From: Prosthecobacter sp.
GTDB lineage: Bacteria; Verrucomicrobiota; Verrucomicrobiia; Verrucomicrobiales; Verrucomicrobiaceae
Direction of reading: 5' to 3'
Length of the DNA: 64,000 nt
Assembly (NCBI RefSeq): GCF_020439865.1
Contig: NZ_JAGRPF010000220.1
Coordinates: 32,111 to 96,110 of the forward strand
Shown one piece after another: positions 43,055-51,287 of the stretch; the stretch's first letter is position 1; each line of letters opens with the position of its first letter. A program made the translations under genes and the position numbers. The notes beneath the pieces are model-generated. The model saw nothing but the letters and a program-made list of their open reading frames with translations. It was not told the DNA's origin and did no database searches.

Positions 43055-43243
43055 ATGCCCAAGACCAAAAGGACCTACCAACCATCCAAACGCACGCGCA
43101 AGCAGCAGTTTGGCTTCCGCGCACGCCTGAAAACGGCGAACGGTCGTGACATCCTGCGCCGCCGCCGCCGTGCCGGACGCAAGCGTCTTCTGCCGAAGGG
43201 TGTGGAAATCCACTTCAAGCGTCACACCCAGCAGCACGCCTGA
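43055..43243 (+). CDS. rpmH: 50S ribosomal protein L34
   Basis: This is the basic L34 protein. The core KRTYQPSKRTRKQQFGFRARL is typical, followed by the Arg-rich GRDILRRRRRAGRKRL that ends most L34s. The protein of 62 aa is longer than the common 44-46 aa because of a C-terminal extension of about 17 residues (KGVEIHFKRHTQQHA). It opens the rpmH-rnpA-yidD-yidC-jag operon, 24 nt before rnpA. Start ATG 43055, with no Shine-Dalgarno sequence and a C-rich upstream context. Confidence 0.95.
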   Translation: MPKTKRTYQPSKRTRKQQFGFRARLKTANGRDILRRRRRAGRKRLLPKGVEIHFKRHTQQHA

Positions 43244-43267
43244 TCCTGCTGCGGCGCGCTCCTCATC

Positions 43268-43639
43268 ATGCGCCTTCCCTCAAACCTGCGGATGAAACTC
43301 GCGCGAGACTTCGCACGAGTGAAGACGCAGGGCGGCAGTCAGGCTGGAAAATATCTGGTGCTGGGTGCCTTGCGCGTGGAGACGCTGGAGGAGTTCCAGT
43401 TTGGCCTCATCACCGGGGGTAGGCTGGGCAATGCCGTGGTACGAAACCGGATTCGCCGTCTGCTGCGTGAGATCATACGTGCGCATCGTACGGAGATCGC
43501 TCATGGCTGGCAGATGGTGATCATCGCCCGCTGGCGTGCCCCTCAGGCCACTCTGGCAGAACTGGAAAGCGACTGGCTGCGGCTGGCGCGGCGTATGAAT
43601 CTGCTCAAACAGGCTCTTCCTGCCCCGCCCGCACCATGA
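43268..43639 (+). CDS. rnpA: ribonuclease P protein component
   Basis: The protein helps the RnpB RNA to mature the 5' ends of tRNAs. The 123-aa sequence has the RNR signature RNRIRRLLRE (residues 59-68), FARVKTQGG (basic, RNA-binding) near the start and the expected alpha/beta order. It starts 24 nt after rpmH and overlaps yidD by 4 nt. Length and motif fit RnpA well, although overall sequences in this family are poorly conserved. Confidence 0.93.
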   Translation: MRLPSNLRMKLARDFARVKTQGGSQAGKYLVLGALRVETLEEFQFGLITGGRLGNAVVRNRIRRLLREIIRAHRTEIAHGWQMVIIARWRAPQATLAELESDWLRLARRMNLLKQALPAPPAP

Positions 43640-43878
43640 AATGGCTTATACGAATCTTCATCCGCGGCTACCAAGTGTTTATCTCCCCCGTCATTCACGC
43701 CATCGGTGGTCCCGGCTCCGGATGCCGCTACACCCCGACCTGCTCAGAGTATTTTCTTCAGGCGGTGGAAACCCACGGTGTGCTGCGTGGAAGCTGGCTG
43801 GGCCTGTGCCGCATCGGCCGCTGCCACCCATGGGGCGGGCAGGGCGAGGACCCGGTGCCGCCGCGTGACCTGAAATAA
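43636..43878 (+). CDS. yidD: membrane protein insertion efficiency factor YidD
   Basis: This 80-aa protein assists YidC in membrane protein insertion. It shows the family pattern IRGYQVFISPVIHA, the Cys-rich segment GSGCRYTPTCSEYFLQA, and GRCHPWGGQGEDPVPP. It is amphipathic and probably peripheral to the inner face of the membrane. It overlaps rnpA by 4 nt (ATGA), and yidC begins 42 nt downstream. The gene order rpmH-rnpA-yidD-yidC is the widely conserved one. Confidence 0.95.
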   Translation: MKWLIRIFIRGYQVFISPVIHAIGGPGSGCRYTPTCSEYFLQAVETHGVLRGSWLGLCRIGRCHPWGGQGEDPVPPRDLK

Positions 43879-43919
43879 AAGCCGCCAACAACCCCACCCC
43901 GAACTCTCTTTCTCATATC

Positions 43920-45725
43920 ATGGACCGCAAAAGTTGGATCGTCGTCATCGCATGTGTTGTCCTCATGGGCCTGAATTGGCACTACATGCAGGAAAACCAG
44001 AAGATTGCGCAGGCCGAAGCGGCACGCAAAAAGCAGGAGGAAGTCGCGAAGAAACCGGCCGAATCAAGCGCCACCCCGGCTGCAACGACACCGGCGGCCG
44101 CAGGCACCACTACCGCACCGGCGGCTCCTGCCGTTGCGGCGCTGCCCGAGGAAACACATTCGCTCAAAGCCGGCAGCGTCACCTTTGAACTGACCTCCAA
44201 AGGCGGCGGCATCACCCGCGCGGTGCTCGCTGGAACCGATCGTGTGACCTTGAACGAACACGCGCTGGAACCCGTCGGCGCCCTTCGTCGTGAACCAGGT
44301 GGTCTGGACGCGATCGCTTACAAGCTGACGGCGAAAAGCGACAAGAGCGCGACCTTCGAAGGCACCAATGCAGAAGGCATCGTGGTGACCAAGACTTACA
44401 CGCTGACTGAAGGCGAAGGCAGCGACGAGCATCTCATCGATCTCCAGATCACGCTGAAAAACACCGGCGCGGCCCAGCATCGCTCCGAAGAATACTACCT
44501 CTATGCCGGTGCTTCGAGCGCCCTGAAGCATGACGACGCACGCTACGAGGGCTTCTTCTGGAATGATGCAGGCGACGTCTCCAGCGAAGCGGCGGATTAC
44601 TTCGGCAAACACATGCTGAGCGACGAGAAAACCGAGTTTCGCCAGTCCTTCGGCGCGCTGCGCTACGGTGGTGTGATGGGACGCTTCTACACGCACATCA
44701 TCACACGCGTTGCTGACAAGGACGCTGCAGGAAAACTATGGGCATCACGCCGCAAGCTGGCCAAACCGCTGGATGCTGCGCACGAGGGCAAGGCCGACAT
44801 CGAAGACCACGCCTACGATGCCTCGCTTGGGCTGCCGACCATTGATCTGGCACCTGGTGCCTCGCACAGCGAGACCTACCAAATTTACCTCGGGCCCAAG
44901 GAATACGACCGCCTGAGCCGCATCGGCAAACAGCGCAGTTACGCGATGTTTTACGGCTGGTTCAAGCCGATCAGCATCTTCCTCTCGAAGGTGATGCGCT
45001 GGATGCACGGGCTGACCGGAAACTGGGGCGTGTCCATCATCCTGCTGACGATTTTCGTGCGTCTCTGCATCTGGCCGATCCACGCGAAGTCCACCTCCAC
45101 CATGAAGCGCATGGGCCTGCTGGGTCCGCTGATGAAGGAGCTGCAGGAAAAGTACAAGGACAATCCGCAGCAGCAGCAAATGGAGGTGATGAAGCTGTAC
45201 CGCGAGTACGGTGTGAATCCTCTCGGTGGCTGCCTGCCGATGTTCCTGCAGATCCCGATCTTCTTCGGCCTCTACCGCGTGCTGGAGTCAGCAGCGGAAC
45301 TGCGCGGACAATCATTCCTCTGGGTGCATGATCTCTCTGCCGCAGACACCGTGAGCCAGTTCATGGGTTTCGACGTCAACCCCCTGCCGCTCATCATGGG
45401 GCTGACCATGGTGGCGCAGATGAAGCTGACACCTCAGCCAGCAACAGCGGACAAGACGCAGCAGCGCATCTTCATGCTGATGCCGTTTTTCTTCCTCTAC
45501 ATCTGCTACAGCTTTGCCGCCGCACTGGCTCTCTACTGGTCCACGCAGAACGTTTTCAGCATAGCCCAAACATGGATCATGAAGCTCTACATGCCGGAGC
45601 CGAAGCTGGAAAAAGTGGCGCAACGGCCGGCGCCCAAAGCCGCTCCGGCGCAGAGCCCGTTTTTCAACACACCGGGCCAGAAAGATAAGAAAAAAGGCCC
45701 CAAACCGCCACGCCTAGGAGGTTAG
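43920..45725 (+). CDS. yidC: membrane protein insertase YidC
   Basis: YidC inserts and folds inner-membrane proteins, alone or with SecYEG. The 601-aa protein has an N-terminal transmembrane helix (residues 5-20), an Ala/Thr/Pro-rich linker, and a periplasmic beta domain (about 60-330, as in Gram-negative YidC). The conserved five-helix core follows from about 350, with LSKVMRWMHGLTGNWG, the key Arg in LLTIFVRLCIWPIHA near 380 and NPLGGCLPMFLQIPIFFGLY. The tail is Pro/Lys-rich. The start lacks a Shine-Dalgarno sequence and is preceded by a pyrimidine tract (CTCTCTTTCTC). Confidence 0.96.
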   Translation: MDRKSWIVVIACVVLMGLNWHYMQENQKIAQAEAARKKQEEVAKKPAESSATPAATTPAAAGTTTAPAAPAVAALPEETHSLKAGSVTFELTSKGGGITRAVLAGTDRVTLNEHALEPVGALRREPGGLDAIAYKLTAKSDKSATFEGTNAEGIVVTKTYTLTEGEGSDEHLIDLQITLKNTGAAQHRSEEYYLYAGASSALKHDDARYEGFFWNDAGDVSSEAADYFGKHMLSDEKTEFRQSFGALRYGGVMGRFYTHIITRVADKDAAGKLWASRRKLAKPLDAAHEGKADIEDHAYDASLGLPTIDLAPGASHSETYQIYLGPKEYDRLSRIGKQRSYAMFYGWFKPISIFLSKVMRWMHGLTGNWGVSIILLTIFVRLCIWPIHAKSTSTMKRMGLLGPLMKELQEKYKDNPQQQQMEVMKLYREYGVNPLGGCLPMFLQIPIFFGLYRVLESAAELRGQSFLWVHDLSAADTVSQFMGFDVNPLPLIMGLTMVAQMKLTPQPATADKTQQRIFMLMPFFFLYICYSFAAALALYWSTQNVFSIAQTWIMKLYMPEPKLEKVAQRPAPKAAPAQSPFFNTPGQKDKKKGPKPPRLGG

Positions 45726-45736
45726 CACCCCACGCC

Positions 45737-46192
45737 ATGACGCCTCTCGAACACGCACGCCACATCCTCGACACCATGCTCGGTTATCTGGGCTTCGTCG
45801 TGCAGATCGAGGAAGACAATGGACCCGACGGCCCCACGCTGCAGGTGCTCACGGACGACTCGGACGCGCTCATCGGCCGCCGGGGTGATACGCTCGAAGA
45901 CATCCAGTATCTGGTGAACCGCGTACTTCAGCGCCACATCAAAGACGCACCGCGCATCCGCGTCGATGTGGAATTCTACCGCTCCATGCGCGAGGACAAG
46001 ATGGTCGCACGCGCCAAGGAACTGGGCGAGCGCGTGCGGGCCACCGGCCAGAGCGCCGACCTGCCACCGATGAACAGCTACTACCGCCGTCTCATCCACA
46101 ATGTCTTCGTCAATGACCCGGCGGTCATGAGCGTGAGCCAAGAAGGTGCCGCCCGTTTCAAGCGCATCGTTCTCAAACGGCGCGGCCAGTGA
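45737..46192 (+). CDS. Jag/KhpB-type RNA-binding protein (KH plus R3H)
   Basis: This 151-aa protein lacks the long N-terminal Jag domain of Firmicutes. A KH-like domain (residues about 1-80) has the GxxG-type loop IGRRGDTLEDIQYLVNR, and a C-terminal R3H domain has RRLIHNVFVNDPAVMSVS and RFKRIVLKRRG. Family knowledge: Jag (SpoIIIJ-associated protein, KhpB, EloR) binds RNA and influences cell-wall growth; the gene is nearly always after yidC, as here (11-nt gap). It closes the operon. Confidence 0.92.
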   Translation: MTPLEHARHILDTMLGYLGFVVQIEEDNGPDGPTLQVLTDDSDALIGRRGDTLEDIQYLVNRVLQRHIKDAPRIRVDVEFYRSMREDKMVARAKELGERVRATGQSADLPPMNSYYRRLIHNVFVNDPAVMSVSQEGAARFKRIVLKRRGQ

Positions 46193-46243
46193 GCCGTAAG
46201 CCTGGAACGGAGGAAAATAAGCTTCGTTCTTTACTCAGAGTGT

Positions 46244-46267
46244 GGTTTTGAGTTATTTCTCAAAACC
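46244..46267 (+). terminator. strong hairpin after the rpmH-jag operon
   Basis: GGTTTTGAG and CTCAAAACC form a perfect 9-bp stem with a TTATTT loop, 52 nt after the jag stop. No T run follows, so it may be a Rho-aided or processing hairpin. The first gene after it begins 60 nt downstream, and a separate 12-bp palindrome (TTGGCGCGCCAA, about 46274-46285) lies between. Confidence 0.45.
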
Positions 46268-46326
46268 CGCGCAAATTGGCGCGCCAAAAATCCCTCGATA
46301 CCACCGCCTCCACCCCCTCATTCCCC

Positions 46327-47943
46327 ATGAAATTGAGCCGCATCCGATCCGCCTTTGTTCTCATTGCCTGCAGTGCCGGATTTTTGCATGCCGACGTGGT
46401 GACCCTCAAAGATGGCAGAAAGCTCGAGGGCAACATCCTTTCCGAATCGGCCGATGCCATCCGCATGCGCTACAAGCTGACGCCGAAGATCTGGGATGAG
46501 AAAGACATCCAGCGCAGTGAAATCGCTGAAGGCGGCATCCTCAAACAAAAGCCGGAAGAAGTCGAACTCATCGAACTGAAGAAGCTCGTCCCTACTGTGG
46601 ACCTGCTGACAGCGGAGAAGTACGAGCAAATCATCCAGGATCGCCTGCGCCCCTTCATCAACCGTTATCCAAAGACCCCGGAAGCGGCAGAAGCCGAAAA
46701 AATGCTGGCCGTCATGCAGGAAGAAAAGGAGAAGGTGGTTGCCGGTGGCATCAAGCTGGAAGGAAAGTGGCTCAATCCTGATGAAACCAAGGCGGAAAGC
46801 CTCAACATCAAGGCCTACGGATTGCGTGCGGCCATGATGGAAAAAGCCGAGGCCAAGGATTACTCCGGAGCGCTCAAGGAGTTCGACAAGCTCTCCGATC
46901 CTCGCAGTGGATACATCGCCTCGATCTATTATCCGAAGGCCGTTGAGGAGGCAGTCGCCTTATTGACGAAGTACGAGGCACAAGTTGAGCAGATGATCAA
47001 AGACCAGCCGACATTGCTGAAGATGCGTGAAGACGGCATCAAAAAGCTGATCGAACCGGACCTCACACGCATGAAGGACGCGGTGAAGCGTGAGGAGGAA
47101 CTCTGGAAGACAAACTACGATCAGGAGCGCAAGTCCAGCAGATGGTACACCCCCTACAAGTATGACATGCCAAGCTTGAAAACGCTCTCCCAGTCCATCA
47201 TCACCGAAAAGAACCGCCTGAAGGATATCGACATTCCTGTCATCACCAAAGTCAACGAGGCCATCGCCCGTCTCATGCGCGCGGACGCCAAAGCCGCCCA
47301 GAATGCCGATGAGCTGAAAAAGATGGGCGAGGCGATTCTTGAAGGTGAAACGGCTGCCGCCAGTGCCGACAGCAATAGCATGCAGTTTTACCAAAATGTC
47401 TTCCAGGCCTATCGCCAACGCTACGCCTACGCCGAGCAGCAGCTGGCCGTGGCGACCGCTCAACAGCAGATGCCAGCGCCCGCCGCCGGCGGGGTCGCCA
47501 CCGGCTCTTCCGCCATTGCTGGCACGGGTGCCGCGCCGGGAGAAGACGCCAAAATGGCCGCTGCTCTGGCGGCTGCCGCTGCAGGAAACACAGCTGCACC
47601 CAACCCCAATGCCGCAGCTCCTGGCATGCCTGCTCAAGGAACCACAGATCCAAATGCCGCCCAAGTTCCCGGAGCGGTCCCCAATGGCTATCCTGCCCAG
47701 CCGGGTGCCATGCCCGCTCCTGGCACGGTTCCCAACGGCTATCCCCAGCAGCAACCGGGTTACGCACCACAGCAGCAAGGCTACGCCCAGCCTCAGCAAC
47801 CGGTTGCCTCCGCTCCCATGCCTGTCACCCCGCCGGAAGAAGAAGGCATGAGCACCACCAACATGCTTCTCATCGGCATCGGCGTGGTTGTTCTGGTGCT
47901 CCTCCTCACGCTCCTGGGGGGCGGCAAGAAGAAACAGAAGTGA
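46327..47943 (+). CDS. exported protein with Pro/Gln-rich repeats and C-terminal membrane anchor (538 aa)
   Basis: A signal peptide (residues 1-19) precedes a short motif VVTLKDGRKLEGNILSESAD that opens many PVC proteins. Then come about 350 residues of charged helices with coiled-coil character (EKVVAGGIKLEGKWL, KREEELWKTNYDQERKSS). A low-complexity region of about 120 residues follows (Ala/Pro/Gly/Gln, with PNGYPAQPG, PNGYPQQQPG and YAPQQQGYAQPQQP). One transmembrane helix (MLLIGIGVVVLVLLLTLLGG) and a KKKQK tail end it. It is not a known family. The layout suggests an envelope structural protein with a flexible stalk. Start ATG 46327 from the signal peptide. Confidence 0.7.
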   Translation: MKLSRIRSAFVLIACSAGFLHADVVTLKDGRKLEGNILSESADAIRMRYKLTPKIWDEKDIQRSEIAEGGILKQKPEEVELIELKKLVPTVDLLTAEKYEQIIQDRLRPFINRYPKTPEAAEAEKMLAVMQEEKEKVVAGGIKLEGKWLNPDETKAESLNIKAYGLRAAMMEKAEAKDYSGALKEFDKLSDPRSGYIASIYYPKAVEEAVALLTKYEAQVEQMIKDQPTLLKMREDGIKKLIEPDLTRMKDAVKREEELWKTNYDQERKSSRWYTPYKYDMPSLKTLSQSIITEKNRLKDIDIPVITKVNEAIARLMRADAKAAQNADELKKMGEAILEGETAAASADSNSMQFYQNVFQAYRQRYAYAEQQLAVATAQQQMPAPAAGGVATGSSAIAGTGAAPGEDAKMAAALAAAAAGNTAAPNPNAAAPGMPAQGTTDPNAAQVPGAVPNGYPAQPGAMPAPGTVPNGYPQQQPGYAPQQQGYAQPQQPVASAPMPVTPPEEEGMSTTNMLLIGIGVVVLVLLLTLLGGGKKKQK

Positions 47944-47958
47944 CCCGTCACAGGGCCT

Positions 47959-47976
47959 GATCACCTGCGGGTGATC
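47959..47976. other. short perfect hairpin before the terminator
   Basis: GATCACC and GGTGATC form a 7-bp stem around TGCG, 16 nt after the stop of the Pro/Gln-rich protein gene and 17 nt before a strong terminator. It may help protect the mRNA end. Confidence 0.35.
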
Positions 47977-47992
47977 TCAGACGATTTCACAA

Positions 47993-48022
47993 AAAAGGGA
48001 GGGCTTTGCAGCCCTCCCTTTT
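47993..48022. terminator. bidirectional Rho-independent terminator
   Basis: AAAAGGGAGGGC and GCCCTCCCTTTT pair over 12 bp around TTTGCA. The A run on the left and the T run on the right make it work on both strands: it ends the Pro/Gln-rich protein gene (plus) and rplS (minus), which converge here. Confidence 0.85.
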
Positions 48023-48052
48023 CTGTTTGAAACACACTGAAAAATAAACCGA

Positions 48053-48412
48053 TCAATTCTCGCTCTGCCCCTGCTCCTTGACGGACATGGCTTCCTTGCC
48101 CTGGCGCTGACGCAGGTAGTGAAGTCGAGCACGACGCACACGGCCGGTCTTGGTGACTTCGACCTTGGCGACCTTCGGGCTATGCAGCGGAAACACGCGC
48201 TCCACGCCTTCGCCGTAGGAAATCTTGCGGACGGTGAAGGCTTCGTTGATGCCACAGCCTTTGCGGGCAATCACGATGCCTGCGAAAATCTGAATACGTT
48301 CCTTGTCGCCTTCAACGACTCGGGTGTGGACCTTGACGCTGTCACCCACGGTGAAAGCGGCAACTTCCTTCTTCAACTGCTCTTGATTGATCTTTTCGAT
48401 GATTTTGCTCAT
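48053..48412 (-). CDS. rplS: 50S ribosomal protein L19
   Basis: This 119-aa protein is L19, located at the 30S-50S interface. Typical pieces are FTVGDSVKVHTRVVEGDKERIQ (with shortened spacing), FAGIVIARKG, SYGEGVERVFPLHSPKV and RVRRARLHYLRQRQGK. In most bacteria rplS ends the rpsP-rimM-trmD operon; here it stands alone. The start has a clear Shine-Dalgarno AGGAG with a 7-nt gap (minus strand, about 48420), in contrast with many genes in the window. Confidence 0.97.
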   Translation of the reverse strand: MSKIIEKINQEQLKKEVAAFTVGDSVKVHTRVVEGDKERIQIFAGIVIARKGCGINEAFTVRKISYGEGVERVFPLHSPKVAKVEVTKTGRVRRARLHYLRQRQGKEAMSVKEQGQSEN

Positions 48413-48560
48413 GACACGCTCCTAAGCCCGCGCTTCGCAAGGCCGTGAATCAGTCAGGCCGGGGGCGAGGGGCGGGGAAGATGGACAGTTCGCCTGATTT
48501 GGCAACCTGTTTTTCCCTGTGCTGGAAACCTGCTATCTCCCACCCTATCATCAGTCCCCC

Positions 48561-49397
48561 ATGGAATCCTCCGTTTCAGCCCTGATCCACGCCGCCATCG
48601 CCGAAGACGTCGGCACCGGCGATGTCACCTCCCTCTACTTCATCCCGGAGCAGTCCCGTTCGAGGGCCGAAATCGTCGCCCGGGAGCCGGGAATCGTCTC
48701 CGGAAGTGATATTGCCACCGCCGTTTTCCACCAAATCGACCCCGCACTCGAAGTCGAGGTCTGCATCCCCAACGGCAGCCCCTTCAAACCGGGTGATATC
48801 CTGCTCAAGGCCGCTGGCGGCACGCGCTCATTGCTCACCGCTGAGCGTACCGCGCTGAATTTCCTTCAGCGGCTTTGCGGTGTCGCCACCCAGACCCAAA
48901 AATACGTCGAAGCCGTGAAACCCCACCCCGTTCAGGTCTGGGACACCCGCAAAACCACCCCCGGCTGGCGTTTGATCGAAAAGGCCGCTGTGAAACACGG
49001 CGGCGGCACCAACCATCGCATGGGTCTCTACGACCACGCGATGGTCAAAGACAACCACCTCGCCGCCAACAGCGACCTGACCTCGCTTCAGGCCGCGATT
49101 CACAAACTGCGGGCCGAACGCCCCGGCGTCCGCGTTCAACTCGAAGCCGCCACGCTCCAGCAGGTCGCGGATTTCCTCACGCTAGACGGCGTGGACATGC
49201 TCCTGCTCGACAACATGAGCACCGATCAGCAGCGCGAGGCCGTGAAACTTGTGAACGGCAAACTCTGGCTCGAAGCCAGCGGCGGCATCACACTCGATAC
49301 GATCAAAGACGTCGCCGCCACGGGCGTGAATGCGATCTCGGTGGGAGCTCTCACTCACTCCGCGCGTGCGCTCGATCTGGCACTCGACCTGTATTGA
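48561..49397 (+). CDS. nadC: nicotinate-nucleotide pyrophosphorylase (carboxylating)
   Basis: This is quinolinate phosphoribosyltransferase, which turns quinolinate and PRPP into nicotinate mononucleotide in NAD synthesis. The 278-aa protein shows EDVGTGDVTS, the WDTRKTTPGWR segment (127-137), HGGGTNHRMGLYD (146-158), KDNHL (163-167) and the phosphate-binding end (EASGGITLDTI, ISVGALTHSA). The start is ATG 48561, which gives the family length of 275-290 aa. nadA and nadB are not in the window. It is convergent with the next gene, with adjacent stops. Confidence 0.96.
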   Translation: MESSVSALIHAAIAEDVGTGDVTSLYFIPEQSRSRAEIVAREPGIVSGSDIATAVFHQIDPALEVEVCIPNGSPFKPGDILLKAAGGTRSLLTAERTALNFLQRLCGVATQTQKYVEAVKPHPVQVWDTRKTTPGWRLIEKAAVKHGGGTNHRMGLYDHAMVKDNHLAANSDLTSLQAAIHKLRAERPGVRVQLEAATLQQVADFLTLDGVDMLLLDNMSTDQQREAVKLVNGKLWLEASGGITLDTIKDVAATGVNAISVGALTHSARALDLALDLY

Positions 49398-50957
49398 CTA
49401 CTTCACTGGCTCATACTGCCAAGCCCAGTCACCGAGGTACTCTGGCTTCTTCATTGAGCGAACCTCCTCCGGCTTCGTGATGTTCACCTTCCCATCATCA
49501 TCTTTCCCGTCCACAGCCACGGACCACAGAACGTAACGTCCAGATTCAGTCACTCGATAACGCATGGCCTTGCCATCGCAGGGATCCTTTGGCACGGAGG
49601 TCACAAATTCAGGCACGAGTTCGTCGAGACGTAATGGATAGCGTCCCATTTTGAAAAAGAAGCGCTCTAAAGCCAGGGCCGCCTGCGCCTGCCGCTGCTT
49701 TGTCTGACTCATCAGCGCTGTCTGACTGACTTGGGCTACGGCAGGCACAGTTATCAACGCCATGACGTAGTCTGGGTGGGCCCACGGGTTGGAATGGACG
49801 CCAAGCTCTTCATGCAGTGAGTCTCTATCATCGATCGCCGCTCGAAGACCTGCAGTCTTCAATGGTTTGATCACATGCCGCATCTCCACGTCCGCCAGCA
49901 CACTTTTCCAATGATCAAACAATCCACTCGGAATGGCACGAACCCAACCTCGCCGCATCCCTGAAGAATGACCGGAAAGGACCTCGTCCAGTTCCCTGCC
50001 TGCGGTCGTTCGTCCAGCGGCCACATCTCCAAGGTACTCCAGCGACCCCACAGCCACTGCCAACTCTCCACGCATTGCCAGAAGCAAAGCTGTCTCCACA
50101 TCGGAAGCCTCCAATGTTTGCTGAATCTGATGCAGCTCGTCTTCCTTTAGCAACTTCGTTTCCAAAACTTCCCAAAGCAATTCGAGCGCTTGTGCATCGA
50201 CTGTTACACCCACCAAAAGGCCAAGCAGCATCGGCTCCACTTTGCAGGCTCGGCCCACACGCAACATGGCCACCGCGGTGTTCGCCACTTCACGCGCTTC
50301 ACCTACGGCGGCGGCGGCACGCGCACGTAGCGCCAGATTGCTCCCCAGCTTCTGTGCAATGGTGTAATGTGGCACCTGAAGACTGAACAGCATTCCCGGC
50401 AGCTTGCGCTCGTTCAAACTGGGTGTGAACATCGCCTGAGGGCGCGTGACCGCCTCGTCAGCGAGTTGCTTGAGCACAGGAAGCCGGGCATCCAACGCCG
50501 CCAGCATCTCACGGCCCGCGTTTGGAGAATCTGCGGCGACATCCGCCAGCTTCGCCTCACGCGCCACCCGCACCCAGTCCTCAAACGCAGTCCTTCTTCC
50601 GAGAGACGTTCCCAATGCTGCCGGCATTTTGGTCTTTCCAGATTCCCACGCCAATCCGGCCAGCGCCTTGCGCTTTGCACCAGGTTCGCCTTTGGCTTCG
50701 TCCTGATCGACGACTTCGGAAATGCCGCGCAGCGGTTCGATCGCTAGCAGATTCTTCTCCTCCGGTGGCGTCTCGGGAAGCAGCTTGTGGAAATCGAGCT
50801 TTTCGCCTTCGCGCTCGAGCAACGCCTTTGTGGCCGCCCAGCGGCGCTGACCGCTCCAGTTCGTCCACACGAACAGGAGTACCATGACGGTGACGAGCGT
50901 GATAAAAATCCACAGCAAAATGCGTGCGGCCCGTTTGGAAGTGATGCGATGAAACAT
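49398..50957 (-). CDS. N-terminally anchored protein of unknown function (519 aa)
   Basis: One transmembrane helix (residues about 13-33, LLWIFITLVTVMVLLFVWTNW) is followed by a large, mostly helical periplasmic domain. Its C-terminal 70 residues read ALALERFFFKMGRYPLRLDELVPEFV and then DPCDGKAMRYRVTESGRYVLWSVAVDGKDDDG. That ending resembles the C-terminal region of pseudopilin-like and membrane-anchored proteins of PVC bacteria (PG-binding or type II secretion pseudopilins). The function is unknown. It lies 27 nt after the anti-sigma-like gene and is probably the third gene of the ECF operon. Confidence 0.7.
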   Translation of the reverse strand: MFHRITSKRAARILLWIFITLVTVMVLLFVWTNWSGQRRWAATKALLEREGEKLDFHKLLPETPPEEKNLLAIEPLRGISEVVDQDEAKGEPGAKRKALAGLAWESGKTKMPAALGTSLGRRTAFEDWVRVAREAKLADVAADSPNAGREMLAALDARLPVLKQLADEAVTRPQAMFTPSLNERKLPGMLFSLQVPHYTIAQKLGSNLALRARAAAAVGEAREVANTAVAMLRVGRACKVEPMLLGLLVGVTVDAQALELLWEVLETKLLKEDELHQIQQTLEASDVETALLLAMRGELAVAVGSLEYLGDVAAGRTTAGRELDEVLSGHSSGMRRGWVRAIPSGLFDHWKSVLADVEMRHVIKPLKTAGLRAAIDDRDSLHEELGVHSNPWAHPDYVMALITVPAVAQVSQTALMSQTKQRQAQAALALERFFFKMGRYPLRLDELVPEFVTSVPKDPCDGKAMRYRVTESGRYVLWSVAVDGKDDDGKVNITKPEEVRSMKKPEYLGDWAWQYEPVK

Positions 50958-50984
50958 GAGATGAGAAGGTTGGAAGTGTTGGGG

Positions 50985-51287
50985 TCAGTTGGCGGCCAGC
51001 AGGGCCTCAATGGCGGCGTTGTGCTGCTGCCAGAGCGCCGCCGCTGAGAGGTTGTCAGGAGAGGGCGCTATCCGCGTCTGCGGTTCCGACGGCATCGTGT
51101 GGTACATCAGGAGGATCGCCGCCCAGGCGAGACTCCAGCCGGCCACCAGCCAGCGCGGAGTACGTGATCCATGACGGGTGGTCTCTGTCGCCGCAGCCTG
51201 CAGCATCTCATCCCGCCAATGCCCGGGAAGCTCCCGCCGCCGCAAAGCAAGCAGATCGTTTTCAAATGAGTCGTGATTCGTTTTCAT
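50985..51287 (-). CDS. small membrane protein coupled to the ECF sigma factor, possible anti-sigma factor
   Basis: The 100-aa protein has a cytoplasmic N-terminus (residues 1-40, helical: SFENDLLALRRRELPGHWRDEML), one transmembrane helix (WLVAGWSLAWAAILLMY, about 45-62) and a short periplasmic tail. Its ATG overlaps the sigma-factor stop by 4 nt. Size, topology and coupling fit an anti-sigma factor, but it lacks the ZAS zinc motif (HxxxCxxC) and no family is recognised. Confidence 0.6.
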   Translation of the reverse strand: MKTNHDSFENDLLALRRRELPGHWRDEMLQAAATETTRHGSRTPRWLVAGWSLAWAAILLMYHTMPSEPQTRIAPSPDNLSAAALWQQHNAAIEALLAAN

